A stretch of DNA of 64,000 bases from Bacillus sp. 7884-1 (GCF_002272245.1 NZ_NPDD01000021.1:18530-82529); one strand, 5' to 3'; numbered from the stretch's first letter, positions 45,027 through 54,268 are shown. Made by a program: numbers and translations. Notes: generated by a model from the letters alone, not told the origin.

Positions 45027-45947
45027 TCAGTTGATTTCACTTCCCCTTCCCAACTTATTTAAAGATAAGAGCATCTCGTTATATCTTGAGAAAAAATTGC
45101 CCTCTGGAAAAATATAATTTAAAGAATCACCATATTCCTGAACAAAATTTAACAGTGAATAAATCTCAATCTCTGTTAGTCTTTTACTCCACAGTTCATT
45201 CCGATTCCTATCAATTTTCCTAATGATATTTGTGGGGAGATTGATTGGAATACCTAAAAAGGATTGACAATCTGTTAATACTTTTTCTGGCTCTCTTATT
45301 AACTCTTCTTCTTTGATTAAGAAAATCCGATTTGATGAAATAGAATGGGAAAAATCTGAAATGGCTTTGTTAGTTTCGTACCAATATTCTGCTAAATAAT
45401 TAATGTCTCCCCCTGGAAAACAGCGGTTTCGATCGAGTTGGGATGGAATACCATTAAAGAAACATTCCCAGCATCGGACCGCTTCCATATCTTTCTTTTC
45501 AGGCCAGTAATGAATCACCTTTCTGTTTAGTATCTTTTTAAGACTAGCTGTTACACTTGGCATATCGCGGTAAATCCAAATAAACCTTGCATCAGGAAAA
45601 AGTGCGTTGACGAACGGCAACTTGTTCCCTAAGTGGGGATTTTTATTTAAAAGGAATGCATGATTTAAATTTTTACGACCTTTATTTTTTTTCATTTCAT
45701 TCATAAATGCACGTGACAATCGCTCTCTTTGACCAGGTTGGACGTCAGTTTCTTTCAGACAGGGACATTTTTGATCTAAAGTTTTCGGTGAGGCCATCGG
45801 AACATTTCCCACCTTAGACCAAACCCCACGCATTTCAAACGGGCAATGAATAATATTTGGGTGGTCGCCCAGCAAATCAGCCAGCATTGTTGTTCCGCTA
45901 CGCATGCAACCTACCAAGAAAATTGGCTTTTCAATTTTCCAATTCAT
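45027..45947 (-). CDS. Sulfotransferase (Sulfotransfer_3-like, third of three)
   Basis: 306 residues. PAPS loop FLVGCMRSGTTMLADLLGDH near residue 10. The 3'-phosphate segment WIYRDMPSVTASLKKIL near 123 has Arg and Ser in the expected spacing. A Cys-rich block (KCPCLKET) near residue 59 is unusual and could bind a metal. ATG 45947 follows GGGGGGA; the open frame begins 15 bases earlier. Acceptor unknown. Confidence 0.83.
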   Translation of the reverse strand: MNWKIEKPIFLVGCMRSGTTMLADLLGDHPNIIHCPFEMRGVWSKVGNVPMASPKTLDQKCPCLKETDVQPGQRERLSRAFMNEMKKNKGRKNLNHAFLLNKNPHLGNKLPFVNALFPDARFIWIYRDMPSVTASLKKILNRKVIHYWPEKKDMEAVRCWECFFNGIPSQLDRNRCFPGGDINYLAEYWYETNKAISDFSHSISSNRIFLIKEEELIREPEKVLTDCQSFLGIPINLPTNIIRKIDRNRNELWSKRLTEIEIYSLLNFVQEYGDSLNYIFPEGNFFSRYNEMLLSLNKLGRGSEIN

Positions 45948-45992
45948 TTTATTCCCCCCCAAACAGACACTGTTTTTGGTAAAGTTTTATGT

Positions 45993-46023
45993 AAAAAGCG
46001 ATTGTTGGCTGCAATCGCTTTTT
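45993..46023 (-). terminator. Terminator of the 53-aa gene
   Basis: AAAAAGCGATTG and CAATCGCTTTTT form a 12-bp stem between the small gene and the sulfotransferase. Confidence 0.8.
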
Positions 46024-46041
46024 ACATGCTCATTTACTTTT

Positions 46042-46203
46042 TTACTTATTTTTCCCGTGCCTTTTATACATTTGTGTTGTTTGTTTCACCATTGCTTGTG
46101 GAGATACTAATTTGACATTTTTACCAATTGTTGGTTGAACAACTCTTCCCTGGTACAAGCCATTAGGTGAAAATCGTTTATTAAACTCATGGCATAAACA
46201 CAT
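46042..46203 (-). CDS. Small basic protein, 53 aa, too short for ordinary gene calling
   Basis: The frame runs MCLCHEFNKRF, then SPNGLYQGRVVQPTIGKNV and ends MYKRHGKNK. The start ATG 46203 has a strong GAGGTGATTTT upstream and the gene is closed by a 12-bp terminator, so it has its own transcription unit. It is basic, has two near-N-terminal cysteines (CLC) and no membrane segment. A perfect sigma-K-like -10 box lies 24 bases upstream. Function unknown; a minor coat protein is possible. Confidence 0.6.
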   Translation of the reverse strand: MCLCHEFNKRFSPNGLYQGRVVQPTIGKNVKLVSPQAMVKQTTQMYKRHGKNK

Positions 46204-46226
46204 AAAATCACCTCACTTCATAATAT

Positions 46227-46235
46227 TATTTTATG
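46227..46235 (-). promoter_or_regulatory. Sigma-K-like -10 box for the 53-aa gene
   Basis: On the minus strand CATAAAATA matches CATANNNTA; the nearest AC is 20 bases upstream, longer than ideal. Confidence 0.35.
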
Positions 46236-46449
46236 AATGAGGCTTATTTTTGCTTGTACGGTAGCACTAGAATTGTTTTTTTGGGGTATAAAACTAATAC
46301 CATCCTTTATAAAGTATTTATTTTAATTTGTAAAAGTCTACAGGGTAATAAGCCCCTTAGGCCCCGAAATAGTATGGAGGTTATTTGGTAAGCTGCTAGG
46401 ATTAGAGTATGTATAAAATAAGTTGATAGGACTCACTGGATTCTTAATT

Positions 46450-46821
46450 TTAGTTTTGGTTCTCATTATTGAAGGTAGTCCGTAGATTGCGGATAACCTC
46501 GATTACAAATTCAAGTTCATTCTTTGAAAGCTTCTTTCCATCCAACACGAGATTATATTTATTCAAAAGCTCTTCATGAGAAGAAATATCGACTTCCCCC
46601 ATAAACTTATTTTCTTCTGGAGTATAAGCATTATAGTCATCGAAAAAATAATTCATATCGACATTATAAACGTTAGCGATTTTTTTTAATAAATCCAATG
46701 ACGGCTGATAAATTCCTCTTTCTATTTTAGAAAGGTTACTATAATCATAATTTATTTTGTTGGATAAATCCTTTAAGGTATCACGATGTTTCTTCCTAAG
46801 GACTTTAATTTTGCCCTTCAT
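46450..46821 (-). CDS. XRE-family helix-turn-helix regulator
   Basis: 123 residues from ATG 46821, which has GTGAGG nine bases upstream. The N-terminal helix-turn-helix is LKDLSNKINYDYSNLSKIER near residues 17-36, followed by PSLDLLKKIANVYNVDMNYFF, which is typical of Cro/C1-like regulators. The remaining 60 residues are a helical C-terminal domain of unknown role. Its target may be its own divergent region or the PAS gene at 47171. Confidence 0.8.
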   Translation of the reverse strand: MKGKIKVLRKKHRDTLKDLSNKINYDYSNLSKIERGIYQPSLDLLKKIANVYNVDMNYFFDDYNAYTPEENKFMGEVDISSHEELLNKYNLVLDGKKLSKNELEFVIEVIRNLRTTFNNENQN

Positions 46822-46930
46822 GTAGCCAGTCCTCACTTTCTTTTTTATTTAATTTTAGCTTGAACTACTAAAAATTGGTATATTTATCTTTTTTTTTGGT
46901 AGTTACAGCAAAAAAAAATAAAAAAATTGG

Positions 46931-47012
46931 TTCATAACACCAAAAATATGCATATACTTATATAGAAAAAATCATCCTTTTACAACAGGTCTTTGACCTG
47001 TTGTCTTTTTTT
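46931..47012 (+). promoter_or_regulatory. Promoter-like sequence and intrinsic terminator without a gene between
   Basis: TTCATA (46931) and TATACT (46953) are 16 bases apart. About 25 bases later ACAACAGGTC and GACCTGTTGT form a perfect 10-bp stem followed by seven T (terminator 46982-47012). The product would be a ~45-base RNA, or an attenuator for the gene at 47171. Confidence 0.55.
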
Positions 47013-47170
47013 ATAATTACCAAAGTTCGCTTTCCAGCTCCGATATTTTCAGTTAGTAAAATATTCACAGGAAATTTGTGATATTTTTTTATATCTTAAA
47101 TTATATTTATAATATTTAATCATAATAATAAGTAAGATAAGATAATCTTCAAAAAAAGAGGTGCATTATT

Positions 47171-47587
47171 ATGCATGAAATTAGCATTACCCATCTTATC
47201 AGTATGCTTATAAACGATTTTGAACATGTACATGGCAAGAACCGGTTTGAAGTTAAAAAGATAAATAATTCATTTATCTTTACAAATGTAAATCAGATGT
47301 TGCTAGATACCATAAAACTTAAACGTGAAGATATAATCGGAAAGACATGTTCCGAACTTCCTATAAAACGAGATTTGGCAGATAAGCTCCCAGCCATATA
47401 TGATAAAGTTTGGAACGGTCAAGAAATGCTTCAATTTTTAGCTCCTAATACGAATGAGAATATATGTTTAGTTGTTGCTATAAGACCGATCTTGAAAAAT
47501 GGAAAAACAGATAGATTAATTGGATGTTGTGTACCGATTGATGTTAAACAACTTGGGAGTTACTTTTTACCTTATTTTGACTTATAA
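47171..47587 (+). CDS. Stand-alone PAS-domain protein
   Basis: 138 residues with a single PAS fold (VKKINNSFIFTNVNQMLLDT, IIGKTCSELP, LVVAIRPILKNGKTDRLIGC). No output domain such as kinase, HTH or GGDEF is attached, so it may sense a small ligand and act through a partner. Start ATG has AGAGGTG. The 5' region contains an orphan terminator, which may attenuate it. Confidence 0.7.
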   Translation: MHEISITHLISMLINDFEHVHGKNRFEVKKINNSFIFTNVNQMLLDTIKLKREDIIGKTCSELPIKRDLADKLPAIYDKVWNGQEMLQFLAPNTNENICLVVAIRPILKNGKTDRLIGCCVPIDVKQLGSYFLPYFDL

Positions 47588-47721
47588 CTTAAATATAGAT
47601 ACCTATATTATATATAAGTTAAAATTTAATAAAAATTCATAATTGGTAATATAAGAAATAAACAAATAGTAATTGGTCAATTAATCAAAAAGATATTTGG
47701 AATGCGAAGGGTTCTGTTATT

Positions 47722-48474
47722 TTAAGAATTAGTTTCTATTTCTCTTTCATAAAAATGTTTATTAGCTTTAAATAAGGCATGATGAGTTCCTGCATCTAAC
47801 CACCAGCTTTTTAAGATGCCAAATCTTAGACCATTTCTATTAATATAAAGATTATTTAAATCAGTAATTTCTTTTTCTCCTCGGCTTGAAGGATGCAATG
47901 AATCAATTAATTTAAATACTGATTTGTCATAAAAATAAATTCCTGTAACACATAACCTTGATGTAGGATTTTTAGGCTTTTCAATGATAGAAATAATTGA
48001 ATTTTGTCTTTGATCTAATAATGCAATCCCATATCTTTCTGGGTCCATTACTTCTTTTAATAGTACTTTTGCCTGTTGATGTCCTTTTTGAAAATCAACA
48101 ATAAAGGGCAATAAATCGTCATCAAATAAATTGTCCCCTAACAAAACAATAAACTTATCATCAACGAATTCTTCTGCACATTTTAAAGCATCTGCAATAC
48201 CTACCCCCTTTTCATTTTGAATGTTATAGGACAAATTAACACCTAATTCTTCACCATAACCCAATATGTTTATAAATGGATTTAAATGTTGTTTGTTCGT
48301 AATAATTAAAATATCTTTTATTCCTGCATGTTTTAACTTACTTATTGGCCAATAAATCATTGGGTAGGGGCCAACTGGGAGCAGGTGTTTATTAAGTACC
48401 TTGGTAAAAGGTTCTAAACGAGTACCTTTACCTCCAGCTAGTATTACTCCTTTCATGACTACATCTTTTTCCAT
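47722..48474 (-). CDS. rmlA: Glucose-1-phosphate thymidylyltransferase
   Basis: 250 residues. Nucleotidyltransferase motif GVILAGGKGTRLEPFTKVLN near residue 9, LGDNLFDDDL near 111, IIEKPKNPTS near 157 and the closing WWLDAGTHHAL. Makes dTDP-glucose, the first step to dTDP-L-rhamnose. ATG 48474 has AAAGGGTG. It is separated from rmlB by 172 bases, so it may have its own promoter or be the last gene of the rml set. Confidence 0.92.
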   Translation of the reverse strand: MEKDVVMKGVILAGGKGTRLEPFTKVLNKHLLPVGPYPMIYWPISKLKHAGIKDILIITNKQHLNPFINILGYGEELGVNLSYNIQNEKGVGIADALKCAEEFVDDKFIVLLGDNLFDDDLLPFIVDFQKGHQQAKVLLKEVMDPERYGIALLDQRQNSIISIIEKPKNPTSRLCVTGIYFYDKSVFKLIDSLHPSSRGEKEITDLNNLYINRNGLRFGILKSWWLDAGTHHALFKANKHFYEREIETNS

Positions 48475-48645
48475 TTAAAATCACCCTTTATAAAGTTATG
48501 AAAAAAAAATGGCTGGTATAACTTTCCTCTTAAAATACTTTAGAATAGCCTTTTTAGGAGACATTGGGAAAAAAATCCCCCAATTGACATAGACCTAAAA
48601 ACCATTTGTAGTTTAGTTTATTTAATCAAACCCTTTATTTAAGGA

Positions 48646-49656
48646 CTATTTACTTCCTAAAGTAAAATTAGTATTCCTTTTGATTAGTTGCTCCCACCAC
48701 CATTTATTATTAAGATACCAATGAATCGTTTGAGCAATCCCTGTTTTAAATGTATAAGCTGGTTTCCAACCCAACTTTTCTATCTTAGAAGGGTCAATAG
48801 CGTATCGTTTATCATGCCCTAAGCGGTCTGCTACAAATTCAATTAACTCTTCAGATTTTCCCAACATTTGAATAATAGTTTTTACCACTTCTAAATTCGT
48901 CTGCTCATTATGACCGCCAATATTATACACATCACCATTAACTCCTTCATGTAGGACAAGATCGATTGCTGAACAGTGATCTCGTACATGCAGCCAATCT
49001 CGAATATTACTGCCGTCACCATATAAGGGTACCTTTACATTATCTAGTACATGTGAAATTGTTAACGGTATTAATTTTTCAGGAAATTGGAAAGGCCCAT
49101 AATTATTTGAACAACGTGTTATATTGATTGAAAGTCCAAATGTTTTATGGTAGGTACGTACTAATAAATCAGACGATGCCTTACTTGCACTATAAGGACT
49201 ATTTGGTTGAAGTGGAGTTTCTTCAGTAAAAAATGTGGTTGGATCAACATTTAATTCACCATATACCTCATCAGTTGAAACATGGACAAATTTATTAACC
49301 CCCATTTGTTTTGCAGCGTCTAGTAATATTAGTGTGCCCAACACGTTCGTATGAAGAAATATTCCAGGATCTGTTATCGATCGGTCGACATGAGTTTCTG
49401 CGGCGAAATGGACAACATATTCAAATTTTTCTTTTATAAAAAGAGAGAAAATCGCCTCTCGCTCTATGATATCTGCTTGTATAAAGTGGTAATTTTCTTT
49501 TTTTTCGATTTCACAGTGCTTTGTTAAGTCACCTGCATAAGTTAATGAATCTAAATTATAAATATCGTAGAAGGGGTATTTATTTACCATATACTGTACG
49601 AAATTTCCACCTATGAATCCCGCTCCACCCGTTACCAGAATTTTTTTCTTTGCCAT
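48646..49656 (-). CDS. rmlB: dTDP-glucose 4,6-dehydratase
   Basis: 336 residues. VTGGAGFIGGNFVQYM at the N-terminus, HFAAETHVDRSI near 84, VSTDEVYGEL near 125 and PYSASKASSDLLVR with the Tyr/Lys pair near 161. Converts dTDP-glucose to the 4-keto-6-deoxy intermediate. Start overlaps the rmlD stop by one base and GGAGGGG is upstream. Confidence 0.93.
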   Translation of the reverse strand: MAKKKILVTGGAGFIGGNFVQYMVNKYPFYDIYNLDSLTYAGDLTKHCEIEKKENYHFIQADIIEREAIFSLFIKEKFEYVVHFAAETHVDRSITDPGIFLHTNVLGTLILLDAAKQMGVNKFVHVSTDEVYGELNVDPTTFFTEETPLQPNSPYSASKASSDLLVRTYHKTFGLSINITRCSNNYGPFQFPEKLIPLTISHVLDNVKVPLYGDGSNIRDWLHVRDHCSAIDLVLHEGVNGDVYNIGGHNEQTNLEVVKTIIQMLGKSEELIEFVADRLGHDKRYAIDPSKIEKLGWKPAYTFKTGIAQTIHWYLNNKWWWEQLIKRNTNFTLGSK

Positions 49657-50513
49657 TATATCCCCTCCAATTTTAAAGTTTTTAAAAAGTGTTCTAATGA
49701 TTCCTGCCAGGCAGGCAATGGATTGAAACCATTTTCGATTAACTTTTGTTTAGACAAGCGGGAGTTTTTTGGACGAATGGCTCTTGTGGGATATTCTTCT
49801 GATGAAATGGAATTTACTTTGGTCGTTTTGTTCGTTATATAAAAAATTTCTTTGGAAAATTCTGCCCAACTGCAAAACCCTTCATTCGTTGCATGATATA
49901 TACCATATTTTTCTGTTTGGATCATATCCAATAATAAGCGTGACAACTCAAATGTATAGGTAGGAGAACCCACCTGATCTCCCACAATATTTAGTTCATC
50001 ATGGGTTTCTGATAACTCAAGCATTGTCTTAACAAAATTGCTGCCATTCATTCCGAATACCCATGATATTCGGACAATGAACCATTTGTTTAAAAGAGAC
50101 TGCACTACTTTTTCACCTTCATATTTAGTAAGCCCATAGAATCCAACTGGATTAGGTACATCCGTTTCGATAAATGGAACTTTTCCTAATCCATCGAAAA
50201 CATAATCGGTACTAATATAAATAAACTTCGCAGCAAATTCTTTTGCCGCATTAGCCAAATGTGCTGTACCTTCCACATTCACTTTCCAACAGTTTTCCTT
50301 ATCATCTTCTGCTTTATCTACTGCAGTATAGGCCGCACAATGAATAATCGCCTCAGGTTTCATATCCTGTATAAATTTGTAAACATTTGGACCATCCGTA
50401 ATGTTTAAATCTTTTGACCCAATACCAACCATGTCAATTCCACGGATTACTCCCTCTCGAACAACATCAAAACCCAATTGTCCTGTATAACCTGTTACTA
50501 GAATTTTCATCAT
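49656..50513 (-). CDS. rmlD: dTDP-4-dehydrorhamnose reductase
   Basis: 285 residues. GYTGQLGFDVV near residue 8, HCAAYTAVDKAE near 60, YISTDYVFDG near 102, and YGLTKYEGEKVV near 129. Last reduction to dTDP-L-rhamnose. It follows rmlC by no gap and has GGAG just before ATG. Confidence 0.92.
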   Translation of the reverse strand: MMKILVTGYTGQLGFDVVREGVIRGIDMVGIGSKDLNITDGPNVYKFIQDMKPEAIIHCAAYTAVDKAEDDKENCWKVNVEGTAHLANAAKEFAAKFIYISTDYVFDGLGKVPFIETDVPNPVGFYGLTKYEGEKVVQSLLNKWFIVRISWVFGMNGSNFVKTMLELSETHDELNIVGDQVGSPTYTFELSRLLLDMIQTEKYGIYHATNEGFCSWAEFSKEIFYITNKTTKVNSISSEEYPTRAIRPKNSRLSKQKLIENGFNPLPAWQESLEHFLKTLKLEGI

Positions 50514-51074
50514 TTATTCTCCATAGATAAAATTATTTTCAGCCTTAGAAAGGGGTGGTGTATTTTCATCTTTCACTGATAATATAGGAGTAATATCAAT
50601 AGGCCAAACGATTCCAATTTGGGGATCATTCCAAAAAAATCCACGGTCACACTCCGGGGCATATAACTCATCAACCTTGTATTGAACGTCTGCATTATCT
50701 GTTAATGTCATGAATCCATGTGCAAATCCTTTTGGGATAAATAATTGCTTTTTATTATCTGCACTAAGTTCAACACCTACCCATTTTCCAAATGCTGGAC
50801 TTCCTTTTCGAATATCTACTGCCACATCAAAAATAGCCCCATTCGTGCATCGAACGAGCTTAGCTTGTGCTTTAGGTTTTAATTGATAATGCATTCCTCT
50901 TATAGTCCCTTTACCGATAGAAAACGATTGATTTTCTTGAACAAATTCTATCTCTATTCCGGCCGCTTGAAAAGTAGCATTGTTGTAGGTTTCCATAAAC
51001 CATCCCCGATGATCACCAAATACCTTGGGTTCAATTATTTTTACCCCTGGTAGAGAAGTCTCCACAATATTCAA
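50514..51074 (-). CDS. rmlC: dTDP-4-dehydrorhamnose 3,5-epimerase
   Basis: 186 residues, cupin fold. Segments FGDHRGWFMETYNNATF, QENQSFSIGKGTIRGMHYQ and KGFAHGFMTLTD hold the RmlC active-site His and Asp. TTG 51074 has GAGGTGG six bases upstream; an ATG 18 bases earlier overlaps that site. First gene of rmlC-rmlD-rmlB. Confidence 0.92.
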   Translation of the reverse strand: MNIVETSLPGVKIIEPKVFGDHRGWFMETYNNATFQAAGIEIEFVQENQSFSIGKGTIRGMHYQLKPKAQAKLVRCTNGAIFDVAVDIRKGSPAFGKWVGVELSADNKKQLFIPKGFAHGFMTLTDNADVQYKVDELYAPECDRGFFWNDPQIGIVWPIDITPILSVKDENTPPLSKAENNFIYGE

Positions 51075-51295
51075 TTTATACCACCTCTTCATTTAAAAAT
51101 ATGCGTCTATTTACCATTTAGACTAACATTGCTAATGGCAATTTAGATATACTGGAACCCTCTATTTTGTCCTCTCATATTGTAGGAAAGAAACTGTTTT
51201 AGATAAGTCAACATTACAATAGGTCTAATTCATGTGATAGCATAGTTACCAATTTATTTGGCTTTTGAGGATATTTTTCAAAAGGAGAGGTTGTT

Positions 51296-52153
51296 ATGAG
51301 AAGGCTAATAATTCTTGCTTTGATTGGATTGGTAGCACAGCTAGTAGATGGCTCCTTGGGAATGGCCTATGGAGTTACCTCAACTTCATTATTACTTATG
51401 TTTGGTATTGCACCCGCTGTTGCCTCTGCCTCTGTTCACATGGCAGAAGTAGTTACTACCGCTGCATCGGGGGTTTCGCATATTCGATTCGGAAACGTGG
51501 ATAAACATGTTGTCTACAGTTTAATTATACCTGGTTCTATTGGAGCTTTTATAGGTGCCTGTTTTTTAGGCAGTATCCCTGGTGACATTCTTAAACCCTA
51601 TGTTTCATTTTTTCTGTTAATTTTGGGTGTCTTTGTCATTTATCGTTTTCTATTTAAATTTAATCCTTCTGAACAATTATCAAAAAAGAAAATGGGAAAA
51701 CAGCAGATGATACCTCTCGGCTTTATTGCTGGCTTTTTTGATGCTACTGGAGGAGGAGGATGGGGTCCAATCGCAACACCTGTATTACTAACAAGCAACA
51801 CGATGGAACCAAGAAAAGTAATTGGTTCAGTAGATACAAGTGAATTTGCAATTGCTGTTTCATCTACACTAGGTTTTCTTTTAACCCTAGGATGGTCTCA
51901 AATTAATATTCAATGGGTAGTTGCATTAATGATTGGTGGTATTATTGCAGCTCCAATTGCTGCTTGGTTAGTCAAGGTAATGCCTACTAATCTATTAGGA
52001 ACTCTGGTAGGTGGAATTATTATCTTAACTAATATCAGAACTTTACTAGGCACTTTAGATGTCTCACCTACAATAAGTCTATTTGCTTATACAGTACTTT
52101 CTATTTTTTGGATACTTGCTGTGATTAACGTAATTAAGAAGATAAGAAAGTGA
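51296..52153 (+). CDS. TauE/SafE family sulfite/organosulfonate permease
   Basis: 285 residues with about eight hydrophobic helices. Two half-repeats each contain a conserved Gly-rich re-entrant motif (LVDGSLGMAYGVTSTSLL and FDATGGGGWGPIATPVLL). Family members move sulfite, sulfate-like or organosulfur anions. Start ATG has AAAGGAGAGG. It could supply or export sulfur for the sulfation genes (inference), or be unrelated. Confidence 0.82.
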   Translation: MRRLIILALIGLVAQLVDGSLGMAYGVTSTSLLLMFGIAPAVASASVHMAEVVTTAASGVSHIRFGNVDKHVVYSLIIPGSIGAFIGACFLGSIPGDILKPYVSFFLLILGVFVIYRFLFKFNPSEQLSKKKMGKQQMIPLGFIAGFFDATGGGGWGPIATPVLLTSNTMEPRKVIGSVDTSEFAIAVSSTLGFLLTLGWSQINIQWVVALMIGGIIAAPIAAWLVKVMPTNLLGTLVGGIIILTNIRTLLGTLDVSPTISLFAYTVLSIFWILAVINVIKKIRK

Positions 52154-52158
52154 ATCAA

Positions 52159-52407
52159 TTAATTGTTCAAACTACTATCAACACAATCAATAGTAACTAA
52201 TAAACTTTCCACTATTTCCCCAGAATGGAATTCGATTATGTACTCACAATCGTAAAACCTGCCATAAACAGTTTCTTCCCCTTCCAAATCATGTAAATAG
52301 CTCAAAGCAACTTTTTCCTTGACCATTGCCATAATTGGTAAAATGTCAGGGTAATCTTTTTTTAAAAAAATTGTAGAATTTTCTTTATATTTAAACTTAA
52401 CTAACAA
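52159..52407 (-). CDS. Hypothetical protein, 82 aa
   Basis: Starts at TTG 52407, with GAGGTG six bases upstream; a GTG in the same frame overlaps that site. Soluble, acidic, with GEETVYGRFYDCEYIIEFHS in the middle. No family recognised. Convergent with the permease gene, with five bases between the stop codons. Confidence 0.55.
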   Translation of the reverse strand: MLVKFKYKENSTIFLKKDYPDILPIMAMVKEKVALSYLHDLEGEETVYGRFYDCEYIIEFHSGEIVESLLVTIDCVDSSLNN

Positions 52408-52633
52408 AAAGGACACCTCATTTAGGGTTTATCTGGTAAAAAAGTTTGGGTATGCGAATTAATCCCTGACGAATGCTCTTGGTGATTCTTCCATGAAACT
52501 GTTTATTGATACATGTCCCTACTTTTGTTTAATCGGCATATTTTTATTAAATATAATTCCGTTTTCAATTCTAATTTATCCCTTATAAAAAAATTTATAA
52601 GTTAGTTTCTTTCATTTTGCAATTTCGTTAAAA

Positions 52634-52664
52634 ATAAGAAAAGAGCATCAAAATCCAATGCTCT
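52634..52664 (-). terminator. Terminator of the amidohydrolase gene
   Basis: AGAGCAT and ATGCTCT form a 7-bp stem; the minus strand ends in TTTTCTTATTTTT. Confidence 0.65.
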
Positions 52665-52675
52665 AGTTTTTGCTT

Positions 52676-54268
52676 CTATACTTTTTGAATTTCCCCGTCA
52701 ATAATGGTCATTTCAATCTTCGTATCTAATAGTTCGTCAGGATCTTCCAAAGCAAAGAGATTCTTAGAATACACCGTCATATCCGCTAACTTTCCTCTTG
52801 AAATGGTACCTTTTATTGCTTCTTCATTTGTTGCATAGGCTCCACCGATTGTGAATAACTTTACGGCTTCAAGCATCGAAATTTTCTGATCTCCATTCCA
52901 TATGTCAGGCTTCCCAGGTGTTGTCCGAGTAACAGCTGCATGAATACCAAGCAATGGATCAACAGGCTCAACTGGTGCATCAGAGCCGCCCGCACAGATA
53001 ACCCCTTTTGATAGTAGGGATTTCCATGCGTATAAATAAGCTTCTCGCTCCCTCCCTATCCGGTCGATTATCCATGGATAATCCCCCACAACAAATCGCG
53101 GCTGAATGTCTGCAACGATACTTGGATCCGCTAATCGTGCAATTAAATCTTCTCTGACCAACGAAGTATGGATAATCCGATCACGATAGTTCATTCTTGG
53201 AAATTGATCCAAGATATCGAGAACATCTTCTAATGCCTTATCACCAATCGTATGAACAGCAATTGGCATGGATTGCTCCCGTGCATCTTTTACAATGTTA
53301 AAAAGAACTTCCTGCGTTTGCATGGCTTCTCCAAATTGACTTGGATCGTCGTTATAAGGCTCAGAAAGCAGAGCTGTCCTACGTCCAAATGCTCCATCTG
53401 CAAATATTTTAATTGCTCCAATTTGCAGTTTCTCATTCCCATAACCGGCAAACATTCCTTTTTCCTTTAATGCAGGCAGGTAAGGATAATCAATCAAAAG
53501 ATTACAGCGCAGGCCTTTTTGTTCATGATTGATTAATTCATCATACATGCGATAGGTTTGCGCAAGGCCGCCTAAGTAGGCAGGATCGTTGGTATGTACG
53601 CTGGTTAAGCCTTTTTTGATAGCAAATTTCATCGCATGACCCAGCCCATTCTTTAATTCATCGTACGTTTTGTCTGGGATATGTTTGGTTACGATCTGTG
53701 AAGCAGATTCCAATAGCATTCCTGTAGGCTTTTTTGTATGTGGATCCAATACCACACTTCCGCCCTTCGGTACTTCAATCAAAGGATGATACTGACTTAT
53801 TTCAAGTGCTTTACTATTTACTAAAAATGCATGGTGGCAGATTCTTTTTAGGTAAATAGGACAATGTGGTGCCACATAATCTAGTTCCTCCATAGTAGGA
53901 ATAGATCCTTCAGTGAAAAGATTCTCATCCCAGCCCATCCCAATTAACCATTTCCCAGGAGCGACATTAGCCGCTTTATCCTTTATTTTATCGAGTATTT
54001 CTGATTTCGATGTAACCCCCGTTAAATCTAAGTCTAGGAAATTAAATGCCACACCTGACATGTGTAAGTGGCTGTCTATCAGACCTGGGGTAACCATTTT
54101 CCCCTGTAGATCAAATACTCTTGCTCCTGCTCTTCCCCATTGTAATCTCATTTCATGATGTGCACCTAAATCTATAATCCTGCCATTCTCTACCACAACT
54201 GATTCAACCACAGGTTGATTGGTGTCAAGCGTATAAATTAACCCATTTGTGTATATTGTCTTCGACAC
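52676..54268 (-). CDS. Metal-dependent amidohydrolase (YtcJ-like)
   Basis: 530 residues. Composite domain opens with IYTNGLIYTLDTNQPVVESV, then the metal His pair in GLIDSHLHMSG near residue 64. IHTSLVRED and CAGGSDAPVEPVDPLLGIHA near 440 carry the later ligand residues. These are typical of amidohydrolase family 3 enzymes such as YtcJ. The start is GTG 54268 after GGTGGGGG. Substrate unknown. Confidence 0.82.
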   Translation of the reverse strand: MSKTIYTNGLIYTLDTNQPVVESVVVENGRIIDLGAHHEMRLQWGRAGARVFDLQGKMVTPGLIDSHLHMSGVAFNFLDLDLTGVTSKSEILDKIKDKAANVAPGKWLIGMGWDENLFTEGSIPTMEELDYVAPHCPIYLKRICHHAFLVNSKALEISQYHPLIEVPKGGSVVLDPHTKKPTGMLLESASQIVTKHIPDKTYDELKNGLGHAMKFAIKKGLTSVHTNDPAYLGGLAQTYRMYDELINHEQKGLRCNLLIDYPYLPALKEKGMFAGYGNEKLQIGAIKIFADGAFGRRTALLSEPYNDDPSQFGEAMQTQEVLFNIVKDAREQSMPIAVHTIGDKALEDVLDILDQFPRMNYRDRIIHTSLVREDLIARLADPSIVADIQPRFVVGDYPWIIDRIGREREAYLYAWKSLLSKGVICAGGSDAPVEPVDPLLGIHAAVTRTTPGKPDIWNGDQKISMLEAVKLFTIGGAYATNEEAIKGTISRGKLADMTVYSKNLFALEDPDELLDTKIEMTIIDGEIQKV

